Assembly: GCF_900142535.1 (NCBI RefSeq)
Contig: NZ_FRBE01000001.1
Coordinates: 248,001 to 312,000, forward strand
DNA length: 64,000 bases
Direction: 5' to 3'
Source: Fibrobacter sp. UWEL
Lineage (GTDB): Bacteria; Fibrobacterota; Fibrobacteria; Fibrobacterales; Fibrobacteraceae
Shown: piece by piece, positions 1 to 8,015 of the stretch
How the letters are laid out: the number at the start of each line of letters is the position of its first letter
Position numbering within the stretch: the first letter of the stretch is position 1
Position numbers and translations under genes: made by a program
Notes under the pieces: model-generated
Database searches by the model: none
What the model was told of the DNA's origin: nothing
Seen by the model: the letters and a program-made list of their open reading frames with translations, nothing else

Positions 1-110
1 GGTCGCGTATTTTTGCCCAAAAACGTAAAATTTGACAATAATAACGCAGAATTTTCCTTTTTTGTGAAGGATTTTCCCCAAAAATCTCTGTAAATACATA
101 AATTTTCGTT

Positions 111-572
111 ATGGCTGTAGACGAAGCTACAAAGAAACAAGATCAACTTGAGCTCTACCAGATCGACGAGTCTGCGATCATGCCTTTCTTCGAAAGTCAT
201 GTGGAAGAGTTGCGCAAGTTCATCGCAGAAAGGGAAGCTGCTAGGCTTTCCCTTCTGGAGCTTCTGAAACAGTACATTCGTTCCCTGAAGCAGCCCTTCA
301 ATATGCGCCGCTACATGGACGTTCAGTCTACCTACATCCGCCAGACTCTTCAGCAACAGAACGAAGATCGTCAGCAGGCGGTGAGCCACTGGATTCAGGA
401 AAATGCCAACAAGCATCGTTGCCGTATGATTCAGCTCCAGTGTCTCTATCTGGACCGTATTAAGGATCGTCTTCTTCCCGATATTCAGGCTCTTCTGGAT
501 CGCAGATTGGATCATCTGCATTCAAAATTGGAACAGATGAAGTCCGAAAACGAATCCAAAAACAATCCGTAG
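111..572 (+). CDS. small helical hypothetical protein
   Basis: This is a 153-residue protein I do not recognise. It has no signal peptide or membrane segment. It is rich in Glu, Gln, Arg and Leu, and residues 15-145 look almost entirely alpha-helical, with heptad-like Leu spacing near the end (LLDRRLDHLHSKLEQM). A cytosolic coiled-coil or adaptor protein is possible. No clear Shine-Dalgarno sequence precedes the ATG. It lies upstream of the dnaA-like gene on the same strand but is separated from it by 374 bases, so a shared transcript is not obvious. Codon use matches the neighbours, so I take it as a real gene of unknown function. Confidence 0.75.
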   Translation: MAVDEATKKQDQLELYQIDESAIMPFFESHVEELRKFIAEREAARLSLLELLKQYIRSLKQPFNMRRYMDVQSTYIRQTLQQQNEDRQQAVSHWIQENANKHRCRMIQLQCLYLDRIKDRLLPDIQALLDRRLDHLHSKLEQMKSENESKNNP

Positions 573-946
573 TCTAACTCCTTATTATTCAATAAGTTAA
601 GGAAAAAGTGGCGAAATCTGCGTAAAAACGCAGGTTATTTTTTTATAAACTTTTCAGAATAATTCAGCAAACACCGCTTTTCAATACCATTTTTTGTCAA
701 GGGATTGTTCAAAAAATATCCGTTGATAAGTTGTGAAATTCATAGGGTTTCCGTTTTGATTGTTTCGTGATTAGTTGCGTAACAAACTTGTGTAGTAGGG
801 GAGAATTGGTGTATATAAGAATTTTATGGCGAAATTCGTCTAAAAACGGCGTTTCCAAAAAAAAATGAAGGTAGGCTGCTTTTTCTCAAAACTCTTTACT
901 TAACTTTTGTGCCTAAGTTTTTTATATCCTACCCGGTTAATATATC
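573..946. other. AT-rich gap upstream of dnaA-like gene
   Basis: This 374-base AT-rich stretch has short T and A runs. I looked for an origin. No cluster of TTATNCACA-type DnaA boxes is visible on either strand, and no dnaN, gyrB or rpmH lies near. A small hairpin (TGCGTAAAAACGCA) sits near 619-632. A promoter for the dnaA-like gene must lie here, but I cannot place it with confidence. Confidence 0.4.
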
Positions 947-2425
947 GTGCCCAATACGGTTTCTTTATTAGATCTTGTTTCGTCGCCCTGGCAGTCTGTT
1001 CTTGAACAGATTCGCATCCAGTGCAATGACTACTTCGGCCTGACTATTTTCGATGAAGTTGGTTTCGATGGTGTAGTTGACGGATATGCTTCCCTTACTG
1101 TTCCTAATGAACTTTGTGAAAATTGGGTGAACACCCATTATGGCTCTATTTTACGTAAGGCTTTTTCTTCCGTATATGGATCCCAGTTCAAGGATTACCG
1201 TATTAGACAGGTGGCTCCCTCCCAGTCTGTTCCGGAGATGAAGTTCTCCACGCCCAAGGCCCCCCTTATTCCTGTCGCCCCTCGTGCTGCAGTTAAGGCT
1301 CCCAAGGCCCCTCGTCGTCCGAAGTTGAAGCTGTACGCAAGCTTTACCTTCGAAAACTTTGTGGAAGGAGACTGCAACTCCGTGGCCCTCAAGGCTTGCA
1401 GGACTGTGTCCGAGAATCCGGGCAATCCGGATTTGAACCCGCTTTTCGTCTATGGCGCATCTGGCCTGGGCAAGACTCACTTGCTTCAGTCCATTGCCGT
1501 CAATATTCAGAAGAGTCAGCCGGCGGTCAAGGTTCTGTATTGCGACGCATACGAGTTCCTTCGTGATTCTACCGCTATGGCCAAGGCCCTGAATCTCAAG
1601 GCTGGCAATGTGCGAGATCTTGCAAATGCCTATCAGGAAAAGTACGAAAACTGCGATGTGTTGCTTCTGGATGACGTCCAGCTGCTGGAAAGAGGCCTTG
1701 TATCCCAGGAACGCCTGGCCATTTTGATCCGTCATCTGCGTGCTCAGGGCAAGCAGGTGGTGCTGTCTTGCGACCGTCATCCCTCTAGCTTTACCGGCGT
1801 TGAATCCAAGACGGAAGTGGATGCCAATTATAAGGCTGGCATTCCCAGCATTTCCGCAAAGCTTCTGGCTCCCTTGCAGTCCTGCGTGGCAGTGGGCTTG
1901 GAACAGCCTGATCTTCATACCAGACTTCAGCTGATTCAGGCGAAGTCTGTGAAAATACCCTTTGTCCAGCGGGATCGAGAGGAAATCTGCAGGTTTCTCT
2001 CGATTCCGCCCCGTCAGAACATTCGCATTATAGAAGGTATCCTCAACTGGTTGGGTGCCATGAATCAGTTCTGCCAGGAAAATCTCGATTTGAACGCCGT
2101 CAAGCGTCTGATGGCTCCTACTGATGTGAATCAGCATATGGAACTTACCCTGAAGGGAATTGCCGAAACGGTTGCATTTGAATTCGGTACGGATTTGGTG
2201 GCTCTCTCCAGCCATCGCCAGGATGCAGGCGTTTCTGTGCCCCGTAAGGTGGCTATGTACCTCTGTCGTGAACTGACGACAGAATCCCTGCAGAATGTAG
2301 GTGCGATTTTCAATCGTGATTATGCCACGGTAATCGCCGCTATCAAGTCGCTCAATAAGCAGTTGGATGCGGACCAGGACCTTGCCCGCAAGGTTCAGGA
2401 CATCCGGTATTTGCTGGAAGCCTAG
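947..2425 (+). CDS. dnaA: DnaA-family initiator, divergent
   Basis: This 492-residue protein has DnaA architecture. Residues 8-85 resemble domain I, a Pro/Lys/Ala-rich linker spans about 95-128, an AAA+ domain spans about 130-390, and a helix-turn-helix domain IV spans about 400-492. Walker A is GASGLGKT (170-177) and Walker B is DVLLLDDVQLL (237-247). The sensor-II region keeps Arg360 (NIR). Two hallmark sites are altered. The box VII arginine finger of the usual L-x-SRF-x-WGL segment is missing; the aligned stretch around 302-316 has Pro at about 309 and no Arg. The domain IV signature RDHTTV reads RDYATV (457-462). Initiation is at a GTG with no obvious Shine-Dalgarno. It may be the only DnaA or a specialised paralogue; dnaN is not adjacent. 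The next gene starts 2 bases after the stop. Confidence 0.85.
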   Translation: MPNTVSLLDLVSSPWQSVLEQIRIQCNDYFGLTIFDEVGFDGVVDGYASLTVPNELCENWVNTHYGSILRKAFSSVYGSQFKDYRIRQVAPSQSVPEMKFSTPKAPLIPVAPRAAVKAPKAPRRPKLKLYASFTFENFVEGDCNSVALKACRTVSENPGNPDLNPLFVYGASGLGKTHLLQSIAVNIQKSQPAVKVLYCDAYEFLRDSTAMAKALNLKAGNVRDLANAYQEKYENCDVLLLDDVQLLERGLVSQERLAILIRHLRAQGKQVVLSCDRHPSSFTGVESKTEVDANYKAGIPSISAKLLAPLQSCVAVGLEQPDLHTRLQLIQAKSVKIPFVQRDREEICRFLSIPPRQNIRIIEGILNWLGAMNQFCQENLDLNAVKRLMAPTDVNQHMELTLKGIAETVAFEFGTDLVALSSHRQDAGVSVPRKVAMYLCRELTTESLQNVGAIFNRDYATVIAAIKSLNKQLDADQDLARKVQDIRYLLEA

Positions 2426-2427
2426 TA

Positions 2428-3312
2428 ATGCTTGCTTTGGTGACGGGTGGCGCCGGCGTCGTAGGGAAGGCGCTGTGCCGGGAGTTATTGCAACGCGGTG
2501 TGTGTGTGCGCGTTCTGACTTTACCGGGCGATACGTTGGCAAAGTTTCTACCTCCCGAAGTGGAGGTCTTTTATGGGGATGTGACGGATCCGTCCACCCT
2601 GAAGTCCGCTTTTGATGGTGTGGACCTTGTCTACCATCTGGCGGCAATTCTTTTATCCACAAAAAAGGGCTCCTTTGACCGTATTAATACGGGGGGCACT
2701 CAGAATGTGGTCGACGCTGCTGTTGCTGCAGGCGTTAAGCGACTTCTCTATGTTTCCAGTATTTCCGTAACATACCCTGTACTGACGGAGTATGGACAGA
2801 GTAAACTGAACGGGGAAGCCATTGTGAAGGCTGCCGGTGAAAAGTCCGGACTTCAATGGAGTATTGTACGCCCTACCTTGGTGATCGGAGATGGTGGCGG
2901 CATCGAATTCAAGATGTATGCCGACTATGTGAAGCGCTTTCCCGTATATATGCTTCCGGGCGGGGGAAAGGCTCTTAAGAAACCTGTCCGTAGTGTGGAT
3001 CTTGTCAAGGGAATTGCCTCTGCGGGCCTCTCTGACAAGGCTGTGGGGAAAACTTATGCCCTTTGCGGCTCCAAGGACGTTTCCATGGCCCAGATGGCAA
3101 AATTCGTTCTGAAACAGGCTGGAATGCATCACCTGATGATTCCTCTTCCCTGGTGGATTTCAAAAAAACTAGCTGTTCTAAAAAGCTGGGTCGGTGGAAA
3201 GCCTGTGACTGCGGAACAGGCCCTGGCGGGATTCCTTTATGATGCAGTCCCTTCCTTGGATGCAGCATCCCGTGATTTAGATTATCATCCGGGCTCACCT
3301 TTCGAAGAATAG
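2428..3312 (+). CDS. NAD(P)-dependent SDR-family epimerase/dehydratase
   Basis: This 294-residue protein is an extended short-chain dehydrogenase/reductase. The N-terminal dinucleotide motif is TGGAGVVG (6-13), the Asp after beta-strand 3-4 is in YGDVTD, and the active-site Tyr and Lys are in YGQSK (residues about 120-124), preceded by the conserved SSISV serine region. Family members act on nucleotide sugars, sterols or related alcohols; substrate cannot be told from sequence. It starts 2 bases after the dnaA-like stop, so the two are very probably co-transcribed, an unusual partnership with no clear functional logic. A consensus DnaA box (TTATCCACA, 2653-2661) lies inside the gene and is probably chance. 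Confidence 0.85.
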   Translation: MLALVTGGAGVVGKALCRELLQRGVCVRVLTLPGDTLAKFLPPEVEVFYGDVTDPSTLKSAFDGVDLVYHLAAILLSTKKGSFDRINTGGTQNVVDAAVAAGVKRLLYVSSISVTYPVLTEYGQSKLNGEAIVKAAGEKSGLQWSIVRPTLVIGDGGGIEFKMYADYVKRFPVYMLPGGGKALKKPVRSVDLVKGIASAGLSDKAVGKTYALCGSKDVSMAQMAKFVLKQAGMHHLMIPLPWWISKKLAVLKSWVGGKPVTAEQALAGFLYDAVPSLDAASRDLDYHPGSPFEE

Positions 3313-3334
3313 TTCCACTTTGCAAATTTTTATT

Positions 3335-3340
3335 TATATT
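3335..3340 (+). promoter_or_regulatory. candidate -10 element (TATATT)
   Basis: TATATT lies 22 bases before the lipoprotein ATG. The same hexamer recurs just upstream of many starts in this window and of tRNA-Lys, where it is spaced 17 bases from a TTTACA. No convincing -35 is visible here. Confidence 0.4.
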
Positions 3341-3361
3341 CCCTCTTGAAAGAGGTGTTTT

Positions 3362-4531
3362 ATGAATAAAGTGTTTAAAAAGTCCCTTTGGGCATCCGCA
3401 TGTGTCTCCGCAATGTTCTTAAGTGCTTGCGGTGACAGTTCCAGTACATCCAGCAACGTGGAAAAGGAAGTGGGGCCTTCCAGCAGTGTGGAAAGTTCTT
3501 CCTCTGCCGAGGAACCGTCTTCCTCTTCCGTTTCTAACATCGATGTTCCCGAAGGAACCCGTGTAGCGACTCTGGCTGACCTGGAAAAGAATATGTTGCT
3601 GGGCGAAATGTTCGGTACCAAGGTCTATCTGGCAACTGGCGCCAAGCATGATGTTTATTCCATCTGGGTGCCCGATACTGCCTGGATCGGCTTCCATAGC
3701 GAGTTTAAGGATGGAACGATTACCTTTGGTAAGGACAATGGTTACTATGCCGGCATTGACGGTGAGAAGGTCACTGAAGAAATGGGTAAGTTCTTCGAAA
3801 AGGGTGGCTCCATCAGCTTTGTCGTGAATTCCGAAGACAAACTGCAGTTCGCCTTGAATGGCGGTGACTATCAGGATGTGGAAGTGGCGAAGGTTGCTGT
3901 TTCCAAGAACGCCATTTCCAATGGGGATGACCTGACCGGACTGAAACTGGAATGTAAGGATGGTGATTCCCAGGTGAGCTATACTTTCTACGAAGGTCGT
4001 TTCCTTCAGGAAAGTGAAGGCGAAAATGGCTTGGAATGGGCTGCAGGCTATTACGATATCCAGCGTAGTAAGCTCCTGATGATGCAGACCTTCTTTAATA
4101 CCAAGGCCTACGTTCCTCTGATGACTATGACTGTGGATTCCGATTACAATCTCACGTCCGTCACGGGTACAGCCTATAAGTGTTCCAAGAGCAGTTTCAA
4201 GTTTGAATCCATTGATGCCGATAAGATTGCCGGTGAATGGGTTGCTGACGATGATGGCCTGGATTGGACCTTGACTTTGAAAAAGAGTGGAGATTATTCC
4301 GTCGAGGCGAAAAAGGCTGGTAATTCGGAAGAACTGAAGTCCGGCTATTGGGATATTTACGGCGACTTGCTGGTGCTTCGCAACAGGAGTTGTCTCAATC
4401 CCGATAAGTGCGTCAGTGCTGTTAAGGGCGTTGTAAGCAACTTTGATCCGGAAAGTGGATTTGACTTCGACCATTCCGACACGAATACACCCGCAGTTCC
4501 CAAGACCTGGACTGTGCAGCAGTATGAGTAA
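3362..4531 (+). CDS. Fibrobacter-type lipoprotein with poly-Ser linker
   Basis: This 389-residue protein has a lipoprotein signal peptide with lipobox LSAC (Cys at about 23), followed by a Ser/Glu-rich linker (about 25-59) of the type common in Fibrobacter surface lipoproteins. The rest (60-389) looks soluble and beta-rich, with two segments (about 185-270 and 285-385) that both read like small beta-sandwich units, each carrying a weight/cost-like pattern of charged and aromatic residues. No catalytic motif is recognisable. A monocistronic unit is likely: a TATATT element precedes it and a strong hairpin terminator follows. Probable location is the outer membrane, facing the periplasm or the surface. 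Confidence 0.8.
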   Translation: MNKVFKKSLWASACVSAMFLSACGDSSSTSSNVEKEVGPSSSVESSSSAEEPSSSSVSNIDVPEGTRVATLADLEKNMLLGEMFGTKVYLATGAKHDVYSIWVPDTAWIGFHSEFKDGTITFGKDNGYYAGIDGEKVTEEMGKFFEKGGSISFVVNSEDKLQFALNGGDYQDVEVAKVAVSKNAISNGDDLTGLKLECKDGDSQVSYTFYEGRFLQESEGENGLEWAAGYYDIQRSKLLMMQTFFNTKAYVPLMTMTVDSDYNLTSVTGTAYKCSKSSFKFESIDADKIAGEWVADDDGLDWTLTLKKSGDYSVEAKKAGNSEELKSGYWDIYGDLLVLRNRSCLNPDKCVSAVKGVVSNFDPESGFDFDHSDTNTPAVPKTWTVQQYE

Positions 4532-4653
4532 TGATGTAGGGGGTTCCACCCCCTAGACCCCCGAACGAAGGGCTGCGCTTTCACTGGCTTATGCCAGCTT
4601 AGCTTGCTCTTCGTTGTTGAGGGGCGCTGAAGCGCCTCCTCAAAGATTGGATG
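4532..4653. repeat. hairpin-rich intergenic element
   Basis: After the lipoprotein stop comes a string of short palindromes: GGGGGTTCC/ACCCCC, CTGGCTTATGCCAG, and AGGGGCGCTGAAGCGCCTC. The arms frequently contain CGAAG/CTTCG. No open frame is credible. The layout resembles other hairpin blocks at 12135-12290, 44611-44870, 50626-50697 and 63271-63345. Confidence 0.45.
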
Positions 4654-4686
4654 AAAAAAGACACGGCTTTGGGGCCGTGTCTTTTT
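4654..4686. terminator. bidirectional intrinsic terminator
   Basis: A perfect 8-bp stem (GACACGGC / GCCGTGTC) has a TTTGGG loop and is flanked by six A on the left and five T on the right. It can therefore stop both the rightward lipoprotein transcript and the leftward slyD transcript. Confidence 0.85.
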
Positions 4687-4710
4687 GCTTGAATTTATTT
4701 TAGGGATCTA

Positions 4711-4795
4711 GACTACTTGTCCTTGCAGTCGCATTCTCCACCACACTTACAATCGCCTTCGCCGTTGCAATCGCAATCGCCTTCACCTTGGGCGC
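4711..4795 (-). pseudogene. out-of-frame second copy of the SlyD Cys-rich tail
   Basis: Read leftward just beyond the slyD stop, this stretch encodes Gly-Glu-Gly-Asp-Cys-type repeats ending in CDCKDK and its own TAG. It closely mirrors the last 28 residues of SlyD but lies in another reading frame and has no start of its own. The intact tail and the copy are separated by a short inverted repeat (4799-4808 and 4826-4835). This looks like a duplicated tail cut off from the gene by an insertion, or a tail exchange caught in progress. Confidence 0.55.
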
Positions 4796-4798
4796 ATG

Positions 4799-4835
4799 GG
4801 ACAAGTAATACTCGCTTCGCTCGCCTTACTTGTCC
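4799..4835. repeat. inverted repeat spanning the slyD stop codon
   Basis: GGACAAGTAA (4799-4808) and TTACTTGTCC (4826-4835) are perfect 10-base inverted arms around a CTCGCTTCGCTCGCC core. The right arm includes the slyD stop codon. A similar CGCC-TTACTTGG junction occurs at the pfp stop near 63342-63355. Confidence 0.6.
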
Positions 4836-5404
4836 TTGCACTTGCAGTCGCCTTCGCCACCGCACTTGCAATCGCCTTCTCCATTGCATTCGCAATCACC
4901 TTCGCCGCCGCAGCATTCGCCTTCGCCCTTGCCGCACTTGCACTGGTGCTGCTGGAACGGAGCCAGATCCTGTTCGGTGGCTTCGCGAACTTCCACAACT
5001 TCAATTGCGAAGTTCAGGTTCTTGCCTGCCAGTTCGTGGTTTGCGTCAATCACTGCCTTGTCTCCGTTAACGGACTTCACGCGGATCGGCATGGGACCTG
5101 CGGGAGTCTGTGCGTAGAACTGCATACCGGCTTCAACCTTGTCCACACCCTGGAAAACGCTAACAGGAACTTCCTGAGTCATACGTTCATCGTATTCGCC
5201 GTAGCCTTCGGAGGGAATGACCTTGACGTCGAACTTGTCGCCCACTTCGTGGTCATACATAGCCTTTTCAAGACCGACGACGATCATGTGCATGCCCTGG
5301 ATGTACTGCAGGGGGTCGCGGCCAGCGGAGGAGTCAATAACCTGACCTTCGTCGGAGGTGAGAGTGTAGTGCATCAGGACAACGGTCTTGTCAGCAATCT
5401 TCAT
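4826..5404 (-). CDS. slyD: FKBP-type peptidyl-prolyl isomerase SlyD
   Basis: This 192-residue SlyD-type protein is a cytosolic prolyl isomerase and metallochaperone. Residues 1-70 and 120-148 form the FKBP domain, interrupted by the IF chaperone insert (about 70-120: GYGEYDERMTQEVP onward), as in E. coli SlyD. The C-terminal tail (about 153-192) is an unusually regular set of GEGDCKC-type units with ten Cys and many acidic residues. E. coli SlyD uses a His/Cys tail for Ni(II); here the tail has a single His (HQCKC), so a thiol-rich metal site is inferred. A clear AAAGGA ribosome site precedes the ATG. It lies 42 bases downstream of the TSP3/OmpA gene on the same strand. Confidence 0.9.
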   Translation of the reverse strand: MKIADKTVVLMHYTLTSDEGQVIDSSAGRDPLQYIQGMHMIVVGLEKAMYDHEVGDKFDVKVIPSEGYGEYDERMTQEVPVSVFQGVDKVEAGMQFYAQTPAGPMPIRVKSVNGDKAVIDANHELAGKNLNFAIEVVEVREATEQDLAPFQQHQCKCGKGEGECCGGEGDCECNGEGDCKCGGEGDCKCKDK

Positions 5405-5446
5405 AAATATCCTTTGGTAAAATGAGGCGTCATCGCCAGTGGGTGT

Positions 5447-7570
5447 TTAATGTAGCAAATTCTCTTCCTGCATCTCAACAGGAGTGAGGCTAATGACACC
5501 GGTCTTTCCCTTTTTGTTTGTATCGTCATCTCTTTCCTTGTCTTCCTGGATAAAGATGCGATTCTTCTTGATGCCCTTGCCGGTAATGTAATTCAGGATG
5601 GCTTCCATTCTCTGGCGCGCCAGTCGGGCGGTGTCATCAAAGTCGTCGTCCACAAGGCATTGAATCATGAGGCCGATGGGGTATTCGCGCATGTAGGCTA
5701 CAATGTCATTCAATGCGGTGTAGCTGGAATTGTACAACACGGAATCTCTGGATTTAAAACGAACTCGCTTGGCGATGTCGTTGAAGTTCAGCTTGCTGTT
5801 GAGAGGACAGCCGTTGGCGTCTGTTTTAACGTTAGGGAGCGATCCCATACAATGATCTGCCCAATCCGGAACGCCATCTCCATCGGAGTCGATAGGGCAG
5901 CCGTTCTCGTCAATTGGAGCGCCTTCGGGAGTGTCCTTACACTGGTCCTCTTCGTCGTAGATGCCGTCCTTATCCTGGTCCAGGCGGCAACCGAATTCAT
6001 CCACCTTCATCCCTGCAGGAGTTTCCGGACAGGAGTCCTTCACATCGGGAACACCATCGTTGTCCATGTCGGAGGGACAGCCCCAGCTGTTTACTTTTTC
6101 GCCTGGTTCGGAATTCGGGCACTTGTCATAATCGTTGGGTACGCCGTCCTTGTCAAAATCCAGAGGGCAGCCAACTTCGTCAATGGAAATTCCTTCGGGC
6201 GTATCAGGGCACTGGTCCTTATCGTTGGGAATGCCGTCGTGGTCGGAGTCAATGGAGCATCCGAATTCGTCGGACTGTTCTCCCGGTCGTGAGTCGGGAC
6301 ACTTGTCGTTGTTGTCGTCAATACCGTCATGGTCGGAGTCAAGTGTACACCCGTCCTCGTCCACGGCAAATCCTTCGGGAGTGTTCAAGCACAAGTCTAA
6401 ATAATCGTAGACGCCGTCGTGGTCAAGATCCAGAGGACAACCATTGTAGTCTACGGCAAGACCGCGCATGGTGCCAAGGCACAAGTCCACAATGTTCATG
6501 ACTCCGTCCTGGTCTTCATCCACGGGGCAACCACGGGAATTTACCGCCATGCCGGGAGCGGTATTGGTGCAAAGGTCCCTACGGTCAATGACACCGTCTC
6601 CGTCACTATCGCTCCAGCTCAAGTTAAACATCTTGCTTGCAGTAACAGCGACGCTTACGTCGGGTGTGCCCGCCACCTTGAATCGCATATTCTTGTCGCC
6701 GGATTTCAGCTGGATGTCACGTCCTGCCTTTTTATCCTTCAGGTAGTTAATGCCAACGTCACTGGAAATCGTCAGATAGGTGTAGTTGGGAAGATTCAGT
6801 CTCATGGCGGGAGTCATGCGCAGGGGGCTTTGCTCAATGTAGTCAAGGACATTATGCATCTTGATGGGCGTTTCGCCAGACACTTCAAGAGTGACACTTA
6901 CCAAGTTGATTGGGGTAATGATCAAGCCCGCGCCCCAGAGGACGTAGTTTTCGTCATTGTCGTGAATCTTGAGGACGCCCGCGTAGGAATTAACGGTCAA
7001 GTACTTATTTAATTCTGCAGACAAGTGCAGGTTGGCGCCAATGCCCCAATTCCCTGCGGTATAGGCATAGGAATTATTATCAAAGTCAATGTGCCAGCTG
7101 TGTCTTGGTCTAAAACCCTTGCTCTTGAGACCTGTGGGGAGGAGTATTTCTCCGCTTACTCCGAAGGAGAATACGTCCAGTGCGTTAATGGACCACTTTG
7201 CCGTAAGTTCCATATCGCCCAGGGCGAAACCGTCCAGTTCGCCTCCACTGATCTTGCCGTCATAATGGACGGGAATGTCCAAGCCGAATTCAAAATTATC
7301 CAGCGGAACAAAACTGATGTAGAAATTCTCGTCGTTGGATGGAGCCTTGCTGTTGAGCTCCACCTGTTCCCCTTCCTCGTTTGTATAGAATCCGTCTATA
7401 CTCAAGGGGTTTCCATCACTAATCATGGAGTAACTTCCAGACAAATAAAGGAAACCCTTGTCATTCGTTTTCGCCGAAGGAACGTGAATTCCGCTGATGG
7501 ACTGCAGAGGTGACACCTGTGCAAGGACTGTCACCGCAGAAAAAAGCAGAATAGAGGCGAAAAACTTCAT
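5447..7570 (-). CDS. outer-membrane protein with nine TSP3 repeats and OmpA-like end
   Basis: This 707-residue protein has a signal peptide (1-17, ending VLAQ). Residues 35-315 look like an outer-membrane beta-barrel with alternating aromatic strands. Residues 321-590 hold nine tandem thrombospondin type-3 Ca-binding repeats of about 30 residues (pattern DxDxDGV..D.C......GC), each with two Cys. The last 110 residues resemble a shortened, divergent OmpA-like peptidoglycan-binding domain (VRFKSRDSVL...ARQRMEAILNYI). Such proteins tether the outer membrane to the wall through a Ca-stiffened stalk. TSP3 repeats are common in Fibrobacter outer-membrane proteins. No terminator separates it from slyD. 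The upstream region has a TATAAT-like element before the ATG on the minus strand. Confidence 0.85.
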   Translation of the reverse strand: MKFFASILLFSAVTVLAQVSPLQSISGIHVPSAKTNDKGFLYLSGSYSMISDGNPLSIDGFYTNEEGEQVELNSKAPSNDENFYISFVPLDNFEFGLDIPVHYDGKISGGELDGFALGDMELTAKWSINALDVFSFGVSGEILLPTGLKSKGFRPRHSWHIDFDNNSYAYTAGNWGIGANLHLSAELNKYLTVNSYAGVLKIHDNDENYVLWGAGLIITPINLVSVTLEVSGETPIKMHNVLDYIEQSPLRMTPAMRLNLPNYTYLTISSDVGINYLKDKKAGRDIQLKSGDKNMRFKVAGTPDVSVAVTASKMFNLSWSDSDGDGVIDRRDLCTNTAPGMAVNSRGCPVDEDQDGVMNIVDLCLGTMRGLAVDYNGCPLDLDHDGVYDYLDLCLNTPEGFAVDEDGCTLDSDHDGIDDNNDKCPDSRPGEQSDEFGCSIDSDHDGIPNDKDQCPDTPEGISIDEVGCPLDFDKDGVPNDYDKCPNSEPGEKVNSWGCPSDMDNDGVPDVKDSCPETPAGMKVDEFGCRLDQDKDGIYDEEDQCKDTPEGAPIDENGCPIDSDGDGVPDWADHCMGSLPNVKTDANGCPLNSKLNFNDIAKRVRFKSRDSVLYNSSYTALNDIVAYMREYPIGLMIQCLVDDDFDDTARLARQRMEAILNYITGKGIKKNRIFIQEDKERDDDTNKKGKTGVISLTPVEMQEENLLH

Positions 7571-7659
7571 AAATGTGCAAATAAATTATAAAAAAATTAC
7601 AACATCCTATTTGCAAAACCATTTTTGTGTGTATATTTCACACGAAGTTTTACGATATC

Positions 7660-7794
7660 ATGAATCAGTATCCGTCTTGGCATAGAAAGTCGCAGAAAGC
7701 CTACAAGGTGAACAGGGTGGTCATCATCCTGCAGATGGTTGCTTCTCTCGTGCTGAGTGGTGTGATTCTTTATGGTATTGCGCGTCTTTTTTAA
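7660..7794 (+). CDS. 44-residue single-span membrane protein
   Basis: This is a short open frame with a basic N-terminus (HRKSQKAYKVNR) followed by one hydrophobic helix (VVIILQMVASLVLSGVILYG, residues 20-39) and ARLF at the end. TATATT lies about 25 bases upstream of the ATG (within TGTGTGTATATTTCACAC). The positive-inside topology puts the N-terminus in the cytoplasm. It lies 17 bases before the next small gene and reads into the mltD-like gene, so a three-gene operon is likely. Function unknown. Confidence 0.55.
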   Translation: MNQYPSWHRKSQKAYKVNRVVIILQMVASLVLSGVILYGIARLF

Positions 7795-7811
7795 CATCTA
7801 GAGGTCAGTGT

Positions 7812-8015
7812 ATGCCCTTTGCTTATCATTGTGGTCGCCGCCCCAAGAATGACGGCTTTGATAGCTCCGTTCCTTTTCCTAACGAGGAAGAAGAAGTAGA
7901 AGAAATCGAAGAAGAAGAAGAAGTGGACGAAGAAGTCGACTTCGACCATCAGTCTTTTAAAACAGGTGAGCGCCTCTGGTCCGACTATGCTGAGGACTTG
8001 GATTACGACCAGTGA
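7812..8015 (+). CDS. acidic 67-residue hypothetical protein
   Basis: This small soluble protein has a central run of Glu/Asp (about 24-46) and an otherwise polar composition; the predicted pI is very low. A GAGGTCAG ribosome site lies close to the ATG. Its TGA overlaps the GTG start of the transglycosylase gene (GTGA), which points to translational coupling. It resembles no family I can name. Position suggests a minor role tied to the downstream wall hydrolase, but that is inference. Confidence 0.65.
   Translation: MPFAYHCGRRPKNDGFDSSVPFPNEEEEVEEIEEEEEVDEEVDFDHQSFKTGERLWSDYAEDLDYDQ

Noticed and set aside
573-946. Replication origin upstream of the dnaA-like gene
   Set aside because: No cluster of DnaA boxes, and no dnaN or other origin-linked gene nearby. 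The only perfect box (TTATCCACA, 2653-2661) lies inside the SDR gene and is single.
1151-2662. 503-codon open frame on the minus strand opposite the dnaA-like gene
   Set aside because: It lies opposite intact Walker motifs and domain IV and has no supporting signals.
4713-4895. Independent small Cys-rich protein gene
   Set aside because: It has no ribosome site and its N-terminal part is the reverse-frame reading of slyD; only the tail region is meaningful, as a duplicate.
5770-6610. Tandem-repeat DNA or CRISPR-like array on the minus strand
   Set aside because: The repeats are the 30-residue TSP3 units of a protein, diverged at DNA level and in frame.
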